DNA of 50,617 nucleotides from an uncultured Bacteroidales bacterium (lineage in GTDB: Bacteria; Bacteroidota; Bacteroidia; Bacteroidales; Bacteroidaceae): contig CADAGX010000018.1 of the NCBI GenBank assembly GCA_902787575.1, positions 1 to 50,617 on the forward strand. Direction: 5' to 3'. Under the pieces are notes generated by a model. The model saw nothing but the letters and a program-made list of their open reading frames with translations. It did no database searches and had not been told where the DNA came from. Position 1 is the first letter of the stretch. Every line of letters starts with the position of its first letter. The translations under genes and the position numbers were made by a program. Shown here piece by piece: positions 32,783 to 42,016 of this stretch.

Positions 32783-34186
32783 ATGCACAACGTGACACTG
32801 AGAATAAAAAAATATTTGCTGCTGCCTCTAGCACTACTGGCCGTACTTTCGTCCTGCTCGGACGACGAAGAAACAGAAATCTCGGATTATTGCTACATCT
32901 CCGGCGTGACGCTGGGCACGGTGCGACGCACAATGTACACAAAAAGCAGCGAGGGAACAGACAGTACGTACTATACTACCTTTACCGGCAGCAACTTCGC
33001 TTTCACAATCGACCAGCGAAAACAAAAAATCGAGAACGAGGATTCGTTGCTATTTAACTCAGATTTGCGTTCGGTGCTCCTAACGGTGAATTATGTGGGT
33101 GCACTTCTGGTTTATCGGCCTGCCGCTGATACGACTGCCACGTGGCAGACGTACAACAGCAAGGACAGCATCGACTTGCGCCAGCCGCTGCATCTGAAAC
33201 TCTTCACCGAGGGAGGACGATTGTCGCGGCAATATCTACTGAAGGTAAACGTGCATCAGCAGGAAGGCGACTCGCTGAACTGGCGAAAGACGGCCGGTGG
33301 CGAAGTTTTGGCAGGTATGACAGAAGCAAAGTCTGTGGTGCTGCGCGACACGCTGACGGTGATTGGTCGCATGACGGACGGCAGCATCCATGTTGCCACA
33401 CGTCCGACACTCGACTTGCAGGGCGCGTGGAGTACGGAACCGACCGACCTGCCTGTGACGGCTGACTTGGAAACGCTGCGCGGACGTGGCGATTCGCTCT
33501 TTGTGAGCCTTGGCGACGGTAGTATCTACGCCACTGCCGACGGTGCCAACTGGAACCAACTGGCTGGCGGCGTGACGGGTCTGAAATTGGTGGCTGTGAC
33601 AGACGATTTGTTTTACGCTCTTATTGGCGAAGGTCTCTTCCGCTCGACAGATGCTGCAGCATGGGAAGCGGAAGCATTGGATGCTCCGGCAAGCAACTTG
33701 CCTCGGCACGGAATACAGAGCGTGGCGTACGAACAGACCAACGGCAACCGCCGACTGGTGCTGCTCGGAGCACGCGAGAATGCGAGCGTAGCCGACACGA
33801 CGGCAGCCGTGTGGTGTAAGGTGTGGAATGCGAGAACGCCCGAAGAGCATGCCGAGTGGGTGTACGTGACACCTACCGAAGATAATCTCTACCAGTGTCC
33901 GCTGCTGAAGCAACTGACATTGCTGCACTACGACGGCAAACTGATGGCCTTCGGCGGCGAGTCGGAGGAAAACTGTGGGTCGCATCAGAGTCTCGACTCG
34001 CTGTATATGAGCAACGACCACGGGATAACGTGGCGCTCAGACGGAGAAATAAAACTGCCGACGTCGCTCAAAGGAAAAACGGGTGCCGTAACGGCCTGCG
34101 TGGACGGGCAGAAGTATATTTGGTTAACCGCCAATCAGGAAGTATGGCGCGGAAGATTGAACAGACTGGGCTTCGTCCGTCAGTAG
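32783..34186 (+). CDS. DUF6242 lipoprotein with BNR-like propeller
   Basis: 467 residues. Signal with lipobox LAVLSSC (Cys25), followed by an acidic SDDEE linker that often marks surface-exposed Bacteroidetes lipoproteins. The N-terminal DUF6242-type domain is about 30-170; the rest has Asp-box-like repeats (YATADGANW, LYMSNDHGITW) indicating a beta-propeller. Function unknown. Its 3' end overlaps the next gene by 43 nt in another frame. First gene of the uppS-bamA run. Confidence 0.85.
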   Translation: MHNVTLRIKKYLLLPLALLAVLSSCSDDEETEISDYCYISGVTLGTVRRTMYTKSSEGTDSTYYTTFTGSNFAFTIDQRKQKIENEDSLLFNSDLRSVLLTVNYVGALLVYRPAADTTATWQTYNSKDSIDLRQPLHLKLFTEGGRLSRQYLLKVNVHQQEGDSLNWRKTAGGEVLAGMTEAKSVVLRDTLTVIGRMTDGSIHVATRPTLDLQGAWSTEPTDLPVTADLETLRGRGDSLFVSLGDGSIYATADGANWNQLAGGVTGLKLVAVTDDLFYALIGEGLFRSTDAAAWEAEALDAPASNLPRHGIQSVAYEQTNGNRRLVLLGARENASVADTTAAVWCKVWNARTPEEHAEWVYVTPTEDNLYQCPLLKQLTLLHYDGKLMAFGGESEENCGSHQSLDSLYMSNDHGITWRSDGEIKLPTSLKGKTGAVTACVDGQKYIWLTANQEVWRGRLNRLGFVRQ

Positions 34187-34884
34187 CGCTGCTCCTGATA
34201 TTTCTGGTCTGTGGTGCGGCAAGTGCACAAACGGACTTGGAATACAAGATGGAGATGGGTGCCGGCGTCGGCACGTGCTTCTATCTTGGTGACGCCAACA
34301 GCACGCCTTACGCACACATGAGTGGCATGGGCGGAGTTTTGGCACGTTGGATTTTCAATCCCCGCATGGTGGTGAAGGGAAACCTCGCGTTCGGCCACAT
34401 CGGCGGCACCAGCGAGGGACGATTCATCCCGACGGATGCCACCAGCCCAACGCCAGCGGGCGGAGTGCCGACCACGGTAAAGTTCCAGAGAAACCTCGTG
34501 GACTTCGGCGCGCAGTTCGAAATGAACTTCTGGGGTTACGGCGCTGGCGGCGGATACAAGGAAAACAGTCCCATCACACCTTACGCCTTGGCCGGCATGG
34601 GTGTCACGGTGGCTCTGGGCGGTGCTGGCACACGCGGCGCGCTGAACCTTCCCATCGGAGTGGGTGTGAAATACAAGGTGAAGCCGCGGTGGAATATCGG
34701 ACTGGAGTGGACGATGCGATTTACGACGTGCGACGAGCTGGATGCTCCGAGCAAAAATCGTGCTCAGTTGGTTCAACCGTATGGAATTAAGAGTGTCGGG
34801 CTGAAAAACAAGGATTGTTATTCATTTACGACGTTCTACGTGACGTACGACATGTTTGCCAAATTAAGAAAGTGCAATAACTGA
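34144..34884 (+). CDS. DUF6089 outer-membrane beta-barrel protein
   Basis: 246 residues. Signal peptide (1-29, ending CGAASAQ), then alternating amphipathic strands rich in Gly and aromatics (GVGTCFYLGDAN, LEWTMRFTTCDELD, YSFTTFYVTYDMFAKL). This arrangement is the DUF6089/PorT-like small barrel seen before uppS in Bacteroides relatives. The ATG at 34144 lies inside the DUF6242 gene; the frame open further upstream is a shadow of that gene. It ends 12 nt before uppS. Confidence 0.85.
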   Translation: MARKIEQTGLRPSVALLLIFLVCGAASAQTDLEYKMEMGAGVGTCFYLGDANSTPYAHMSGMGGVLARWIFNPRMVVKGNLAFGHIGGTSEGRFIPTDATSPTPAGGVPTTVKFQRNLVDFGAQFEMNFWGYGAGGGYKENSPITPYALAGMGVTVALGGAGTRGALNLPIGVGVKYKVKPRWNIGLEWTMRFTTCDELDAPSKNRAQLVQPYGIKSVGLKNKDCYSFTTFYVTYDMFAKLRKCNN

Positions 34885-34896
34885 AAGAAATACGAT

Positions 34897-35646
34897 ATGG
34901 AATACGAATTGAACAGAGCGGAAATACCGCAGCATATCGCAATCATCATGGACGGAAACGGGCGGTGGGCTCAGCAACGCGGCCTGTCGCGTTCGGCCGG
35001 ACATGCCGCTGGAGTGGACGCTGTGAGGCGTATCACCGAAGAATGCGTGCGGCTGGGAGTAAAATACCTCACGCTGTACACTTTTTCCACCGAGAACTGG
35101 AACCGGCCACAAGAGGAGGTAGCTGCGCTCATGCAGCTACTTCTCGACCGTATGGACTTAAGTCTCTTCATGGACAACAATGTGCGATTCCGAATGATAG
35201 GCGGGCTAGAGCGGCTGTCGCAGCCCGTACAGGATTGTATCACGCTTTTCGAGAAAGAAACTGCCGGCAATACTCGCATGACGGCAGTCGTGGCAATGAA
35301 CTATAGCAGCCGTTGGGAGTTGACGGAGACAATGCGGGAAGCAGTGAAACTGGCTGCCAAAGGTGAACTTACGGCCGATGATATCTCGGAAGATTACGTG
35401 TCATCTCACTTGCAAACACGTTTCATGCCCGACCCGGATCTGCTCATCCGTACGGGCGGCGAACTTCGTATCAGCAATTACCTGCTGTGGCAGTGCGCCT
35501 ACAGCGAGTTCTATTTCTGCGAAACATACTGGCCAGATTTTATGCCGGCTGACCTTCACAAGGCAATTGCCGTGTACCAAAAACGCCAGCGAAGGTTCGG
35601 ACTGACGGAAGAACAAGTGGAAAATAATGGCGGACGCCTGAAATAA
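34897..35646 (+). CDS. uppS: Undecaprenyl diphosphate synthase (isoprenyl transferase)
   Basis: 249 residues. cis-Prenyltransferase extending farnesyl diphosphate with isopentenyl diphosphate to the C55 carrier used for peptidoglycan and O-antigen. Signature IIMDGNGRWAQQRGL with the catalytic Asp, TLYTFSTENWNRP in the middle, and the C-terminal DLLIRTGGELRISNYLLWQ and EFYFCETYWPDF motifs are all present. Sits 14 nt before bamA. Confidence 0.97.
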   Translation: MEYELNRAEIPQHIAIIMDGNGRWAQQRGLSRSAGHAAGVDAVRRITEECVRLGVKYLTLYTFSTENWNRPQEEVAALMQLLLDRMDLSLFMDNNVRFRMIGGLERLSQPVQDCITLFEKETAGNTRMTAVVAMNYSSRWELTETMREAVKLAAKGELTADDISEDYVSSHLQTRFMPDPDLLIRTGGELRISNYLLWQCAYSEFYFCETYWPDFMPADLHKAIAVYQKRQRRFGLTEEQVENNGGRLK

Positions 35647-35660
35647 TAGAAACGTAAAGC

Positions 35661-38282
35661 GTGAAAAGGATATACCTTATTATATATATGTGTTTCTGCA
35701 TGGCCGCGCTGGCGATGGCACAGACCGTTCGTGAAGTGGCACCTGCTATTGACTACAGCCGCACGCCGCGTTGGTTTTATATCGGCGGCATTCGGGTGGA
35801 AGGCGTGCAGAACTACGACGAAAGTCTGCTTGTGGGGCTGAGCGGTCTCACGGTGGGCGACAGAATCGAGATTCCGGGAGATGAGATTTCGAAGGCCGTA
35901 AAAAGATTCTGGCGTAATGGCCTGTTCGATAATGTGGCCATCAGTGTGGACAGTCTCGTGGGAGATTCGGCCTACCTGCACATACAACTGACGCAACGGC
36001 CTCGCATATCGCAGATTAACTACAGTGGTGTGAAGAAAAGTGAGCGCGACGATCTGGAATCCAAAATGGGATTGGTGAAAGACAACCAGCTCACGCCGAA
36101 CATGATTGACCGCGCCAGAATACTTGGCAAACGTTATTTTGCTGATAAGGGCTACAAGAATGCAGAAATCAACTTCGTGCAACGCGAAGATGTGGCGGCC
36201 CCCGGAAAAGTTATCGTGGATGTTAATGTGGATAAGAAGGAGAAGGTAAAGATCGACCACATTTACATTTCTGGAAACAACGCTTTGCCCGAGAAAAAGA
36301 TAAAAGGCAGCCTTATCCGCAATGGCGTTCTGAAGAAGATTCACGAACGTGGTAAAATGAGTAGCTGGTTCCGCAGCAAGAAATTCGTCGAGAGCAAATA
36401 CAAGGAAGCAAAGGAGAATCTATACACAAAGTACGGCGAACTGGGCTACCGCGACGCGCTGATTGTTTCGGACAGCGTGGTGCCGACCGAAAGGGGAGGC
36501 GTGGATATCTACATTAACGTGGAGGAAGGCCAGAAGTACTACGTGCGAAATGTGGAATGGGTCGGCAACACACTCTACCCAACGGATGCGCTAAACGAAA
36601 TACTGCGCATGAAAAAGGGAGATGTGTACAATCAGAAGTTGATGAACGACCGTCTGTCTGCGGATGAGGACGCGGTAGGAAATCTGTATTACAACAACGG
36701 ATATGTATTCTATAACTTGGATCCGATAGAAGTGAACATCGTAGAGGATTCGGTGGACTTGGAAATGCGAATTACCGAGGGGGCGCAGGCGCACATCAGC
36801 CACGTCAAAATCACCGGAAACGACCGTGTTTACGAAAATGTGGTGCGTCGCGAGTTGAGAAACAAGCCGGGCGACCTCTTCTCCAAAGAGGCACTTGAGC
36901 GCTCGTATCGTGAGATAGGTTCGATGGGACACTTTAATCCCGAGCAAATCGACTATAAAATCGAACCAGACCAAGTGAACGGAACGGTGGATTTGAAGTG
37001 GGGATTGGAGCCAAAGAACAATGATCAGGTGGAATTCTCGCTTGGATACGGACAAACCGGCGTCATCGGAAAGATTGGTTTGAAGTTCAGCAATTTCTGT
37101 ATGGCCAATCTTTTCCAGAAAAATGGACTTCGCCGCGGCGTTCTGCCACAAGGCAACGGCGAAACTTTCAGCATCAGCGGACAGACCAACGGCCGATACT
37201 ATCAGGCTTACAGCGTGAATTATATGAATCCGTGGTTTGGCGGAAAACGTCCGACGACGCTCAGCGTGAGTGCGTTCTTCAGCAAACAAACGGATATCAG
37301 CGACAATTATTACAACCAAGCGCTGTATCAGAATTACTACAACAACTATCTGTACGGCTACGGGATGAACGGGTATAACTACATCGAGAATTACTACGAT
37401 CCCGACAAGTTTGTGAAGATACTGGGCGTGAGCCTCGGTTGGGGAAAGCGACTGCGCTGGCCTGACGACTATTTCACGCTGGGTGCCGACCTCAGTTATA
37501 CACGTTATATGCTGAAAGACTGGCAATACTTCCTCATCTCGAACGGAAATTGCAACAGCATTAGCTTGAATCTCACGCTTTCGCGCAACAGTACGGACAA
37601 TCAAATCTACCCGCGTCGCGGTTCGGACTTTACGCTCAACGCGTCGGCGACGCCGCCGTTCAGCCTGTTCGACGGGCGCGACTACGCCAATCTGGCCACC
37701 GACTACCGTAGCAGTTCGTATCGCAGCGAGTTGCAAGAAAAATACCGTTGGATAGAATACCACAAGTGGAAGTTCAAAGGTCGGATGTATAACGCACTTT
37801 CGAACGCAAACAAGTGCTTCGTGCTGATGACGCGTGTCGAATTTGGAATTTTGGGCCATTATAACAGGCACAAGCGCTCGCCGTTCGAAACTTTCTACGT
37901 GGGCGGCGACGGAACTTCGGGCTACAGCACCACTTATGCCACGGAGACCATCGGAATGCGCGGCTATGATAACGGTTCTCTGACGCCCGGTTACAGTGGA
38001 TATGCCTACGACAGATTTACACTCGAACTGCGTTATCCGTTTATGTTGAGCGCCAGTACCAACATCTACGGCCTTGTGTTTGGCGAAGCCGGCAATGCGT
38101 GGGACGACGTGCGAAAGGTGAATCCGTTCGATTTGAAGCGTTCCGTCGGTGCTGGCGTGCGTATTATGCTGCCAATGGTCGGCCTGCTCGGAATCGACTG
38201 GGCCTACGGATTTGACAAAATCATGGGTGTGAAGACATACAGCGGAAGCCACTTCCACTTCATACTCGGTCAGGAATTCTAA
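35661..38282 (+). CDS. bamA: Outer membrane protein assembly factor BamA
   Basis: 873 residues. Signal peptide (1-21, ends ALAMAQ), five POTRA domains (about 30-430) and the Omp85 barrel (about 450-873) ending in HFHFILGQEF with the terminal aromatic. It folds and inserts outer-membrane barrels. The start is GTG at 35661, chosen because it gives a normal signal peptide; the next ATG (35688) would cut off its charged N-terminus. A Tyr/Asn-rich loop (about 550-575; NNYLYGYGMNGYNYIENYY) is an extracellular loop insert. Confidence 0.95.
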   Translation: MKRIYLIIYMCFCMAALAMAQTVREVAPAIDYSRTPRWFYIGGIRVEGVQNYDESLLVGLSGLTVGDRIEIPGDEISKAVKRFWRNGLFDNVAISVDSLVGDSAYLHIQLTQRPRISQINYSGVKKSERDDLESKMGLVKDNQLTPNMIDRARILGKRYFADKGYKNAEINFVQREDVAAPGKVIVDVNVDKKEKVKIDHIYISGNNALPEKKIKGSLIRNGVLKKIHERGKMSSWFRSKKFVESKYKEAKENLYTKYGELGYRDALIVSDSVVPTERGGVDIYINVEEGQKYYVRNVEWVGNTLYPTDALNEILRMKKGDVYNQKLMNDRLSADEDAVGNLYYNNGYVFYNLDPIEVNIVEDSVDLEMRITEGAQAHISHVKITGNDRVYENVVRRELRNKPGDLFSKEALERSYREIGSMGHFNPEQIDYKIEPDQVNGTVDLKWGLEPKNNDQVEFSLGYGQTGVIGKIGLKFSNFCMANLFQKNGLRRGVLPQGNGETFSISGQTNGRYYQAYSVNYMNPWFGGKRPTTLSVSAFFSKQTDISDNYYNQALYQNYYNNYLYGYGMNGYNYIENYYDPDKFVKILGVSLGWGKRLRWPDDYFTLGADLSYTRYMLKDWQYFLISNGNCNSISLNLTLSRNSTDNQIYPRRGSDFTLNASATPPFSLFDGRDYANLATDYRSSSYRSELQEKYRWIEYHKWKFKGRMYNALSNANKCFVLMTRVEFGILGHYNRHKRSPFETFYVGGDGTSGYSTTYATETIGMRGYDNGSLTPGYSGYAYDRFTLELRYPFMLSASTNIYGLVFGEAGNAWDDVRKVNPFDLKRSVGAGVRIMLPMVGLLGIDWAYGFDKIMGVKTYSGSHFHFILGQEF

Positions 38283-38389
38283 AAACAACACGCAGAAAAT
38301 AAATTGTCACACGTAGAAAAATAAAAACTGCATAGCGAAAATTCAGAAACAATGTGTAACAGGGCGCAAGCCTTAAAGACAGAAAGAAA

Positions 38390-38896
38390 ATGAAGAAGTT
38401 ATTGTTTACAATCGTGGCGCTCTTTGCCCTGCAGGCAAGCGCGCAGAAGTTCGCATTGGTGGACATGGAATATATCCTGAAGCACGTGCCGGCCTACGAG
38501 CGGGCTAACGAACAGCTCAATCAGGTGAGCAAGAAATGGCAGGCCGAAGTGGACGCGTTGACTTCCGAAGCGCAGACGCTCTACAAGAATTACCAGTCCG
38601 AAGCCGTTTTCCTGAGCGACGAACAGAAAACAAAGCGCGAGGAGGCCATCGTTGCCAAGGAGAAAGAAGCAGCCGAGCTGAAGAAAAAATATTTCGGACC
38701 TGAGGGAGAACTCTACAAGAAGCGCGAGAGCCTGATGGCTCCCATTCAGGACGAGATTTACAACGCCGTAAAGGATATTTCCGACCAGAAGGGTTACAGC
38801 CTGATACTCGACCGCGCCAGTGATGCAGGCATCATTTTTGCCAGCCCGAAGATTGATATCTCCAACGAGGTGCTGACGAAACTCGGTTACAACTAA
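38390..38896 (+). CDS. OmpH/Skp family periplasmic chaperone (copy 1)
   Basis: 168 residues. Signal peptide (1-19, ASAQ), then the Skp pattern: short beta strand (FALVDMEYILKHVP), a long charged helical hairpin (about 40-125), and a closing strand (YSLILDRASDAGIIF). Skp-type trimers carry unfolded outer-membrane proteins to BamA. 107 nt after bamA. Confidence 0.93.
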   Translation: MKKLLFTIVALFALQASAQKFALVDMEYILKHVPAYERANEQLNQVSKKWQAEVDALTSEAQTLYKNYQSEAVFLSDEQKTKREEAIVAKEKEAAELKKKYFGPEGELYKKRESLMAPIQDEIYNAVKDISDQKGYSLILDRASDAGIIFASPKIDISNEVLTKLGYN

Positions 38897-38935
38897 GCGA
38901 TAAGCAAAAATCAAACTATCAAAAATATTATTTCT

Positions 38936-39436
38936 ATGAAAAAGATTTTAATTGCCATCTTACTGGCGGCTCCCGCGTGCCTCAACGCGCAGAAATTTGC
39001 ACATTTCAACAGCGCAGACATCATTCCGAATATGAAGGAATACACGACGGCGCAGTCCGAAATCGAGGCGATGGCCAAGCAGTTTGACGACGATCTGAAG
39101 CTGATGCAGGACGAACTTCAGAAGAAGACAGACGAATATCAGAAGGAGCAGGCCAATCTGCTCGAAAACGTCAAGCAGCGCCGCGAGGCCGAACTGCAGG
39201 ATCTCTACCAGCGCCTGCAGCAGTCTTACCAGGACAACCAGCAGGCAATGGCCAAGGCTCAGCAGGAGAAAATGGGCGCCATTCAGGAAAAGGTAATTGC
39301 CGCAGTGAAGAAAGTTGGCGAGGCTGGCGGCTACGTTTACGTGGTTGATATCAGCGTCGGTGCCATTCCGTTTGTAAATACTCAGCTGAGTACAGACATA
39401 ACGGATCAGGTGAAGAAAGAAGTCGGCATCCAGTAA
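38936..39436 (+). CDS. OmpH/Skp family periplasmic chaperone (copy 2)
   Basis: 166 residues, signal peptide (1-19, CLNAQ), then FAHFNSADIIPNMKEY, a long Gln/Lys/Glu-rich coiled coil (about 45-120), and closing strand YVYVVDISVGAIPFVN. Clearly related to copy 1, 39 nt downstream of it. Confidence 0.93.
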   Translation: MKKILIAILLAAPACLNAQKFAHFNSADIIPNMKEYTTAQSEIEAMAKQFDDDLKLMQDELQKKTDEYQKEQANLLENVKQRREAELQDLYQRLQQSYQDNQQAMAKAQQEKMGAIQEKVIAAVKKVGEAGGYVYVVDISVGAIPFVNTQLSTDITDQVKKEVGIQ

Positions 39437-39452
39437 TTTTTTTAGACAGCCT

Positions 39453-40040
39453 ATGAAACGTCTTTTATCAACCTTGGCATTTCTGCTGCCGCTGGCCGTT
39501 TTTGCACAGGTGCAGTTCGGCTATCTCAGTTACGACGCTGTGATGCAGGAAATGCCGGAGTACGCACAGGCGCAGAAAGAGGTCGCAAGCTTGAAAGCCA
39601 AGTACGAGGCCGAGGCTACGAGAGGCGAGACGGAATTTCAGAAGAAGTTCGTGGAGTTCCTCCAAGGGCAGAAAGACTTCCCGCAAAGCATCATGCAGAA
39701 ACGGCAGGCCGAGCTTCAGGGACTTATGGACAATGGCGTGAGCTTCCGTCAGCAGGCACAAAAACTCATAGCACAAGCCGAAAAGGATTTGATGGCCGGC
39801 GTGGAGAAGCGTCTGAACCGCGCGATTTTGGAAGTCGGCGTGGAGCATGGCTACGGTTACATCTTGAATACCGACCGCAACGCGTGCCCGTATGTAAATC
39901 CCGTGATGGGCGTGGACGTGACACAGTTGGTGCGTCAGAAACTTGGCCTTGTGGAAGCTCCGGCGCCTGCGGCCGATGCCCAGCCCGCTGCTGCTGACGC
40001 TCAGCCGGCGGCTCCCGCTCCGGCTGCGGAGAATCCCTGA
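39453..40040 (+). CDS. OmpH/Skp family protein with Ala/Pro-rich tail (copy 3)
   Basis: 195 residues, signal peptide (1-19, AVFAQ), OmpH pattern as in the two preceding genes (FGYLSYDAVMQEMPEY; closing YGYILNTDRNACPYVNP), then a C-terminal tail of Ala, Pro, Gln and Asp repeats (about 168-195, units like ADAQPAA) absent from the other two. The tail could anchor to or span the peptidoglycan. 16 nt after copy 2 and 17 nt before murI. Confidence 0.9.
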   Translation: MKRLLSTLAFLLPLAVFAQVQFGYLSYDAVMQEMPEYAQAQKEVASLKAKYEAEATRGETEFQKKFVEFLQGQKDFPQSIMQKRQAELQGLMDNGVSFRQQAQKLIAQAEKDLMAGVEKRLNRAILEVGVEHGYGYILNTDRNACPYVNPVMGVDVTQLVRQKLGLVEAPAPAADAQPAAADAQPAAPAPAAENP

Positions 40041-40057
40041 TGCGATTGTAGAGCGAG

Positions 40058-40906
40058 ATGCTGGCTACGCACGACTCCGACACGGCACAAGGACCCATTG
40101 GCATCTTCGATTCCGGCTTTGGCGGGCTTACTATCCTGCGCGAGATTCGGAACGTCATGCCTCAGTACGACTATGTTTACTTGGGCGACAACGCACGCAC
40201 TCCCTACGGAACGCGCTCGTTTGAGCTCGTTTATGAGTTTACACGTCAGGCAGTGCGCTGGTTGTTTGCCCGCGGCTGCCGTCTGATAGTCCTTGCGTGC
40301 AATACCGCCTCTGCAAAAGCGTTGCGCAGCATTCAGCAAATCGACCTCCCAGCGCTTGATCCGTCGCGACGTGTGCTGGGCGTTATCCGTCCCACGGCCG
40401 AGTGCATTGGCCATTACACTACGTCGCGCCACATCGGCGTGCTGGCCACGCCCGGAACGGTGCGAAGCCGCACGTACGAACTGGAGATAGCCAAGTTGTT
40501 TCCCGACGTAGTGGTTACTTCCGAGGCTTGTCCCATGTGGGTATCGCTTGTCGAGAACCAAGAGTACGCGAGCGAAGGCGCCGACTACTTCGTCAGAAAA
40601 AACATAGAACGGCTAATGGAGCGCGACAGTGCCATTGACAGCGTTATTTTGGGCTGTACGCACTATCCCTTCCTGCTGCCCAAAATTCGGCAGTACATGC
40701 CGGCGGGCGTGAAAGTGCTCCCACAAGGCGATTTTGTGGCCCATAGTCTGGAGAATTATCTCAGCCGGCATCCCGAGATGCAACAGCGCGTTTCGACTGG
40801 AGGCACGTGTCGTTTCTTCTCGACCGACACGCCTGAATCTTTCAACGAAGGCGCCGCGTGGTTCCTCGGAGACCGTGTCAGTGCCGAACTTGCAGTGTTA
40901 GAATGA
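40058..40906 (+). CDS. murI: Glutamate racemase
   Basis: 282 residues. Makes D-glutamate for peptidoglycan. Both catalytic cysteines are visible, in LACNTASA and GCTHYPFLLP, as well as FDSGFGG near the N-terminus. The stop overlaps the DUF1573 start (ATGA). Confidence 0.96.
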   Translation: MLATHDSDTAQGPIGIFDSGFGGLTILREIRNVMPQYDYVYLGDNARTPYGTRSFELVYEFTRQAVRWLFARGCRLIVLACNTASAKALRSIQQIDLPALDPSRRVLGVIRPTAECIGHYTTSRHIGVLATPGTVRSRTYELEIAKLFPDVVVTSEACPMWVSLVENQEYASEGADYFVRKNIERLMERDSAIDSVILGCTHYPFLLPKIRQYMPAGVKVLPQGDFVAHSLENYLSRHPEMQQRVSTGGTCRFFSTDTPESFNEGAAWFLGDRVSAELAVLE

Positions 40907-41970
40907 AGAAAACTCAACTTGCCATCCTCCTTTCTTTCCTCTCCTGTCTCTGCGGATGGGGGCAGGCACGTTTTGTGCCTGATGCAGAAATCGTGAAGGT
41001 GGGCGAGGTGGAGTTTCAGGTGCCACGTCGCGTGGTGTTCGGCTTCACGAACCGTGGCGACGCCGACCTTCGGATACTGGAGGTGCGGCCTTCGTGCGGA
41101 TGCCTGCTGGCTGTCTTTCCCCGCGAACCGATAGCTCCCGGCCAGCATGGCGAAGTGGAAGTGACGTTCGACGCCAAGATGCTGGGAACTTTTCACAAGG
41201 ACGTGGAGATACGCTGTGAGGGCGCCGAGCCGATTTTCCTCTCTATGCAGGGCTGTGTGGTGCGCGAAGTGCATGATTACGGCGCAGAGTTCCCAATCGA
41301 TTTGGGCAACGTTTTGCTCGAGACGAACTATCTGGAGTTCGACGACGTGAGTCGCGGCGACCGTCCCTGCGTGGAGTTGCGGCTGGTTAACAAGGAGAAA
41401 ACTCCGTTCCGACCCGAGCTAATGCACCTGCCGGCCTATGTGAAGGCGCAGTATGTGCCCGAGACAATTCCGGCCGGAAAGGTGGGAACCATTCGTCTGG
41501 AACTTGATTCCGAGGCTTTGCCCATGTTGGGACTGAACCAGACGAGCGTGTATCTGGCGCGTTATCTGGGCGATAAGGTGGGCGACGCGAACGAGATTCA
41601 GCTTTCTGCCGTGCTCTTGCCCGACTTCTCGCAGTTGACCGACGAGCAGAAAGCCGCCGCACCGAGACTGGAGGCTGACAAAACAGACGTACAGCTCTCC
41701 GCATCCGACAAAGCGCGCCGCACCGAGACCGTAACGCTCAGCAATCTTGGAAAAAGCGACCTGCACATCCGTCAGGTACAAGTGTTCAGCCGCTCACTTT
41801 CGGTGTCGCTCGGCAACCAAACGTTGCGCCCCGGCCGACATACGAAGCTTAAGATTTCGCTCCACCCCGAGCACTTGTCGTCGAAGAGCCGCCCGCGTGT
41901 GCTACTCATCACCGACGACCCCGAGCATCCGAAGCAGATATTTAATGTGGAGGTGGCCGGCATCAAGTAG
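40903..41970 (+). CDS. DUF1573 secreted protein
   Basis: 355 residues. Signal peptide (1-21, CGWGQ). DUF1573 is an Ig-like fold common in Bacteroidetes; here the N-terminal copy has the typical VEFQVPRRVVFGFTNRGDADLRI followed by VRPSCGC (the conserved C-x-C), and a second Ig-like repeat is near the C-terminus (TVTLSNLGKSDLHI). Function unknown; usually surface or periplasmic. The ATG at 40903 overlaps the murI stop; the upstream frame to 40858 was rejected as part of murI. Confidence 0.85.
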   Translation: MKKTQLAILLSFLSCLCGWGQARFVPDAEIVKVGEVEFQVPRRVVFGFTNRGDADLRILEVRPSCGCLLAVFPREPIAPGQHGEVEVTFDAKMLGTFHKDVEIRCEGAEPIFLSMQGCVVREVHDYGAEFPIDLGNVLLETNYLEFDDVSRGDRPCVELRLVNKEKTPFRPELMHLPAYVKAQYVPETIPAGKVGTIRLELDSEALPMLGLNQTSVYLARYLGDKVGDANEIQLSAVLLPDFSQLTDEQKAAAPRLEADKTDVQLSASDKARRTETVTLSNLGKSDLHIRQVQVFSRSLSVSLGNQTLRPGRHTKLKISLHPEHLSSKSRPRVLLITDDPEHPKQIFNVEVAGIK

Positions 41971-42016
41971 ACCGCCCGTGGCATCCTCCACTCTCACACT
42001 TCATTTCCGAAAAGAC

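Noticed and set aside
36591-38291. 566-residue open frame antisense to bamA
   Set aside because: It lies entirely opposite a certain bamA, shows no domain, and has odd composition (Val/His/Ile-rich) as expected from reverse-strand codons.
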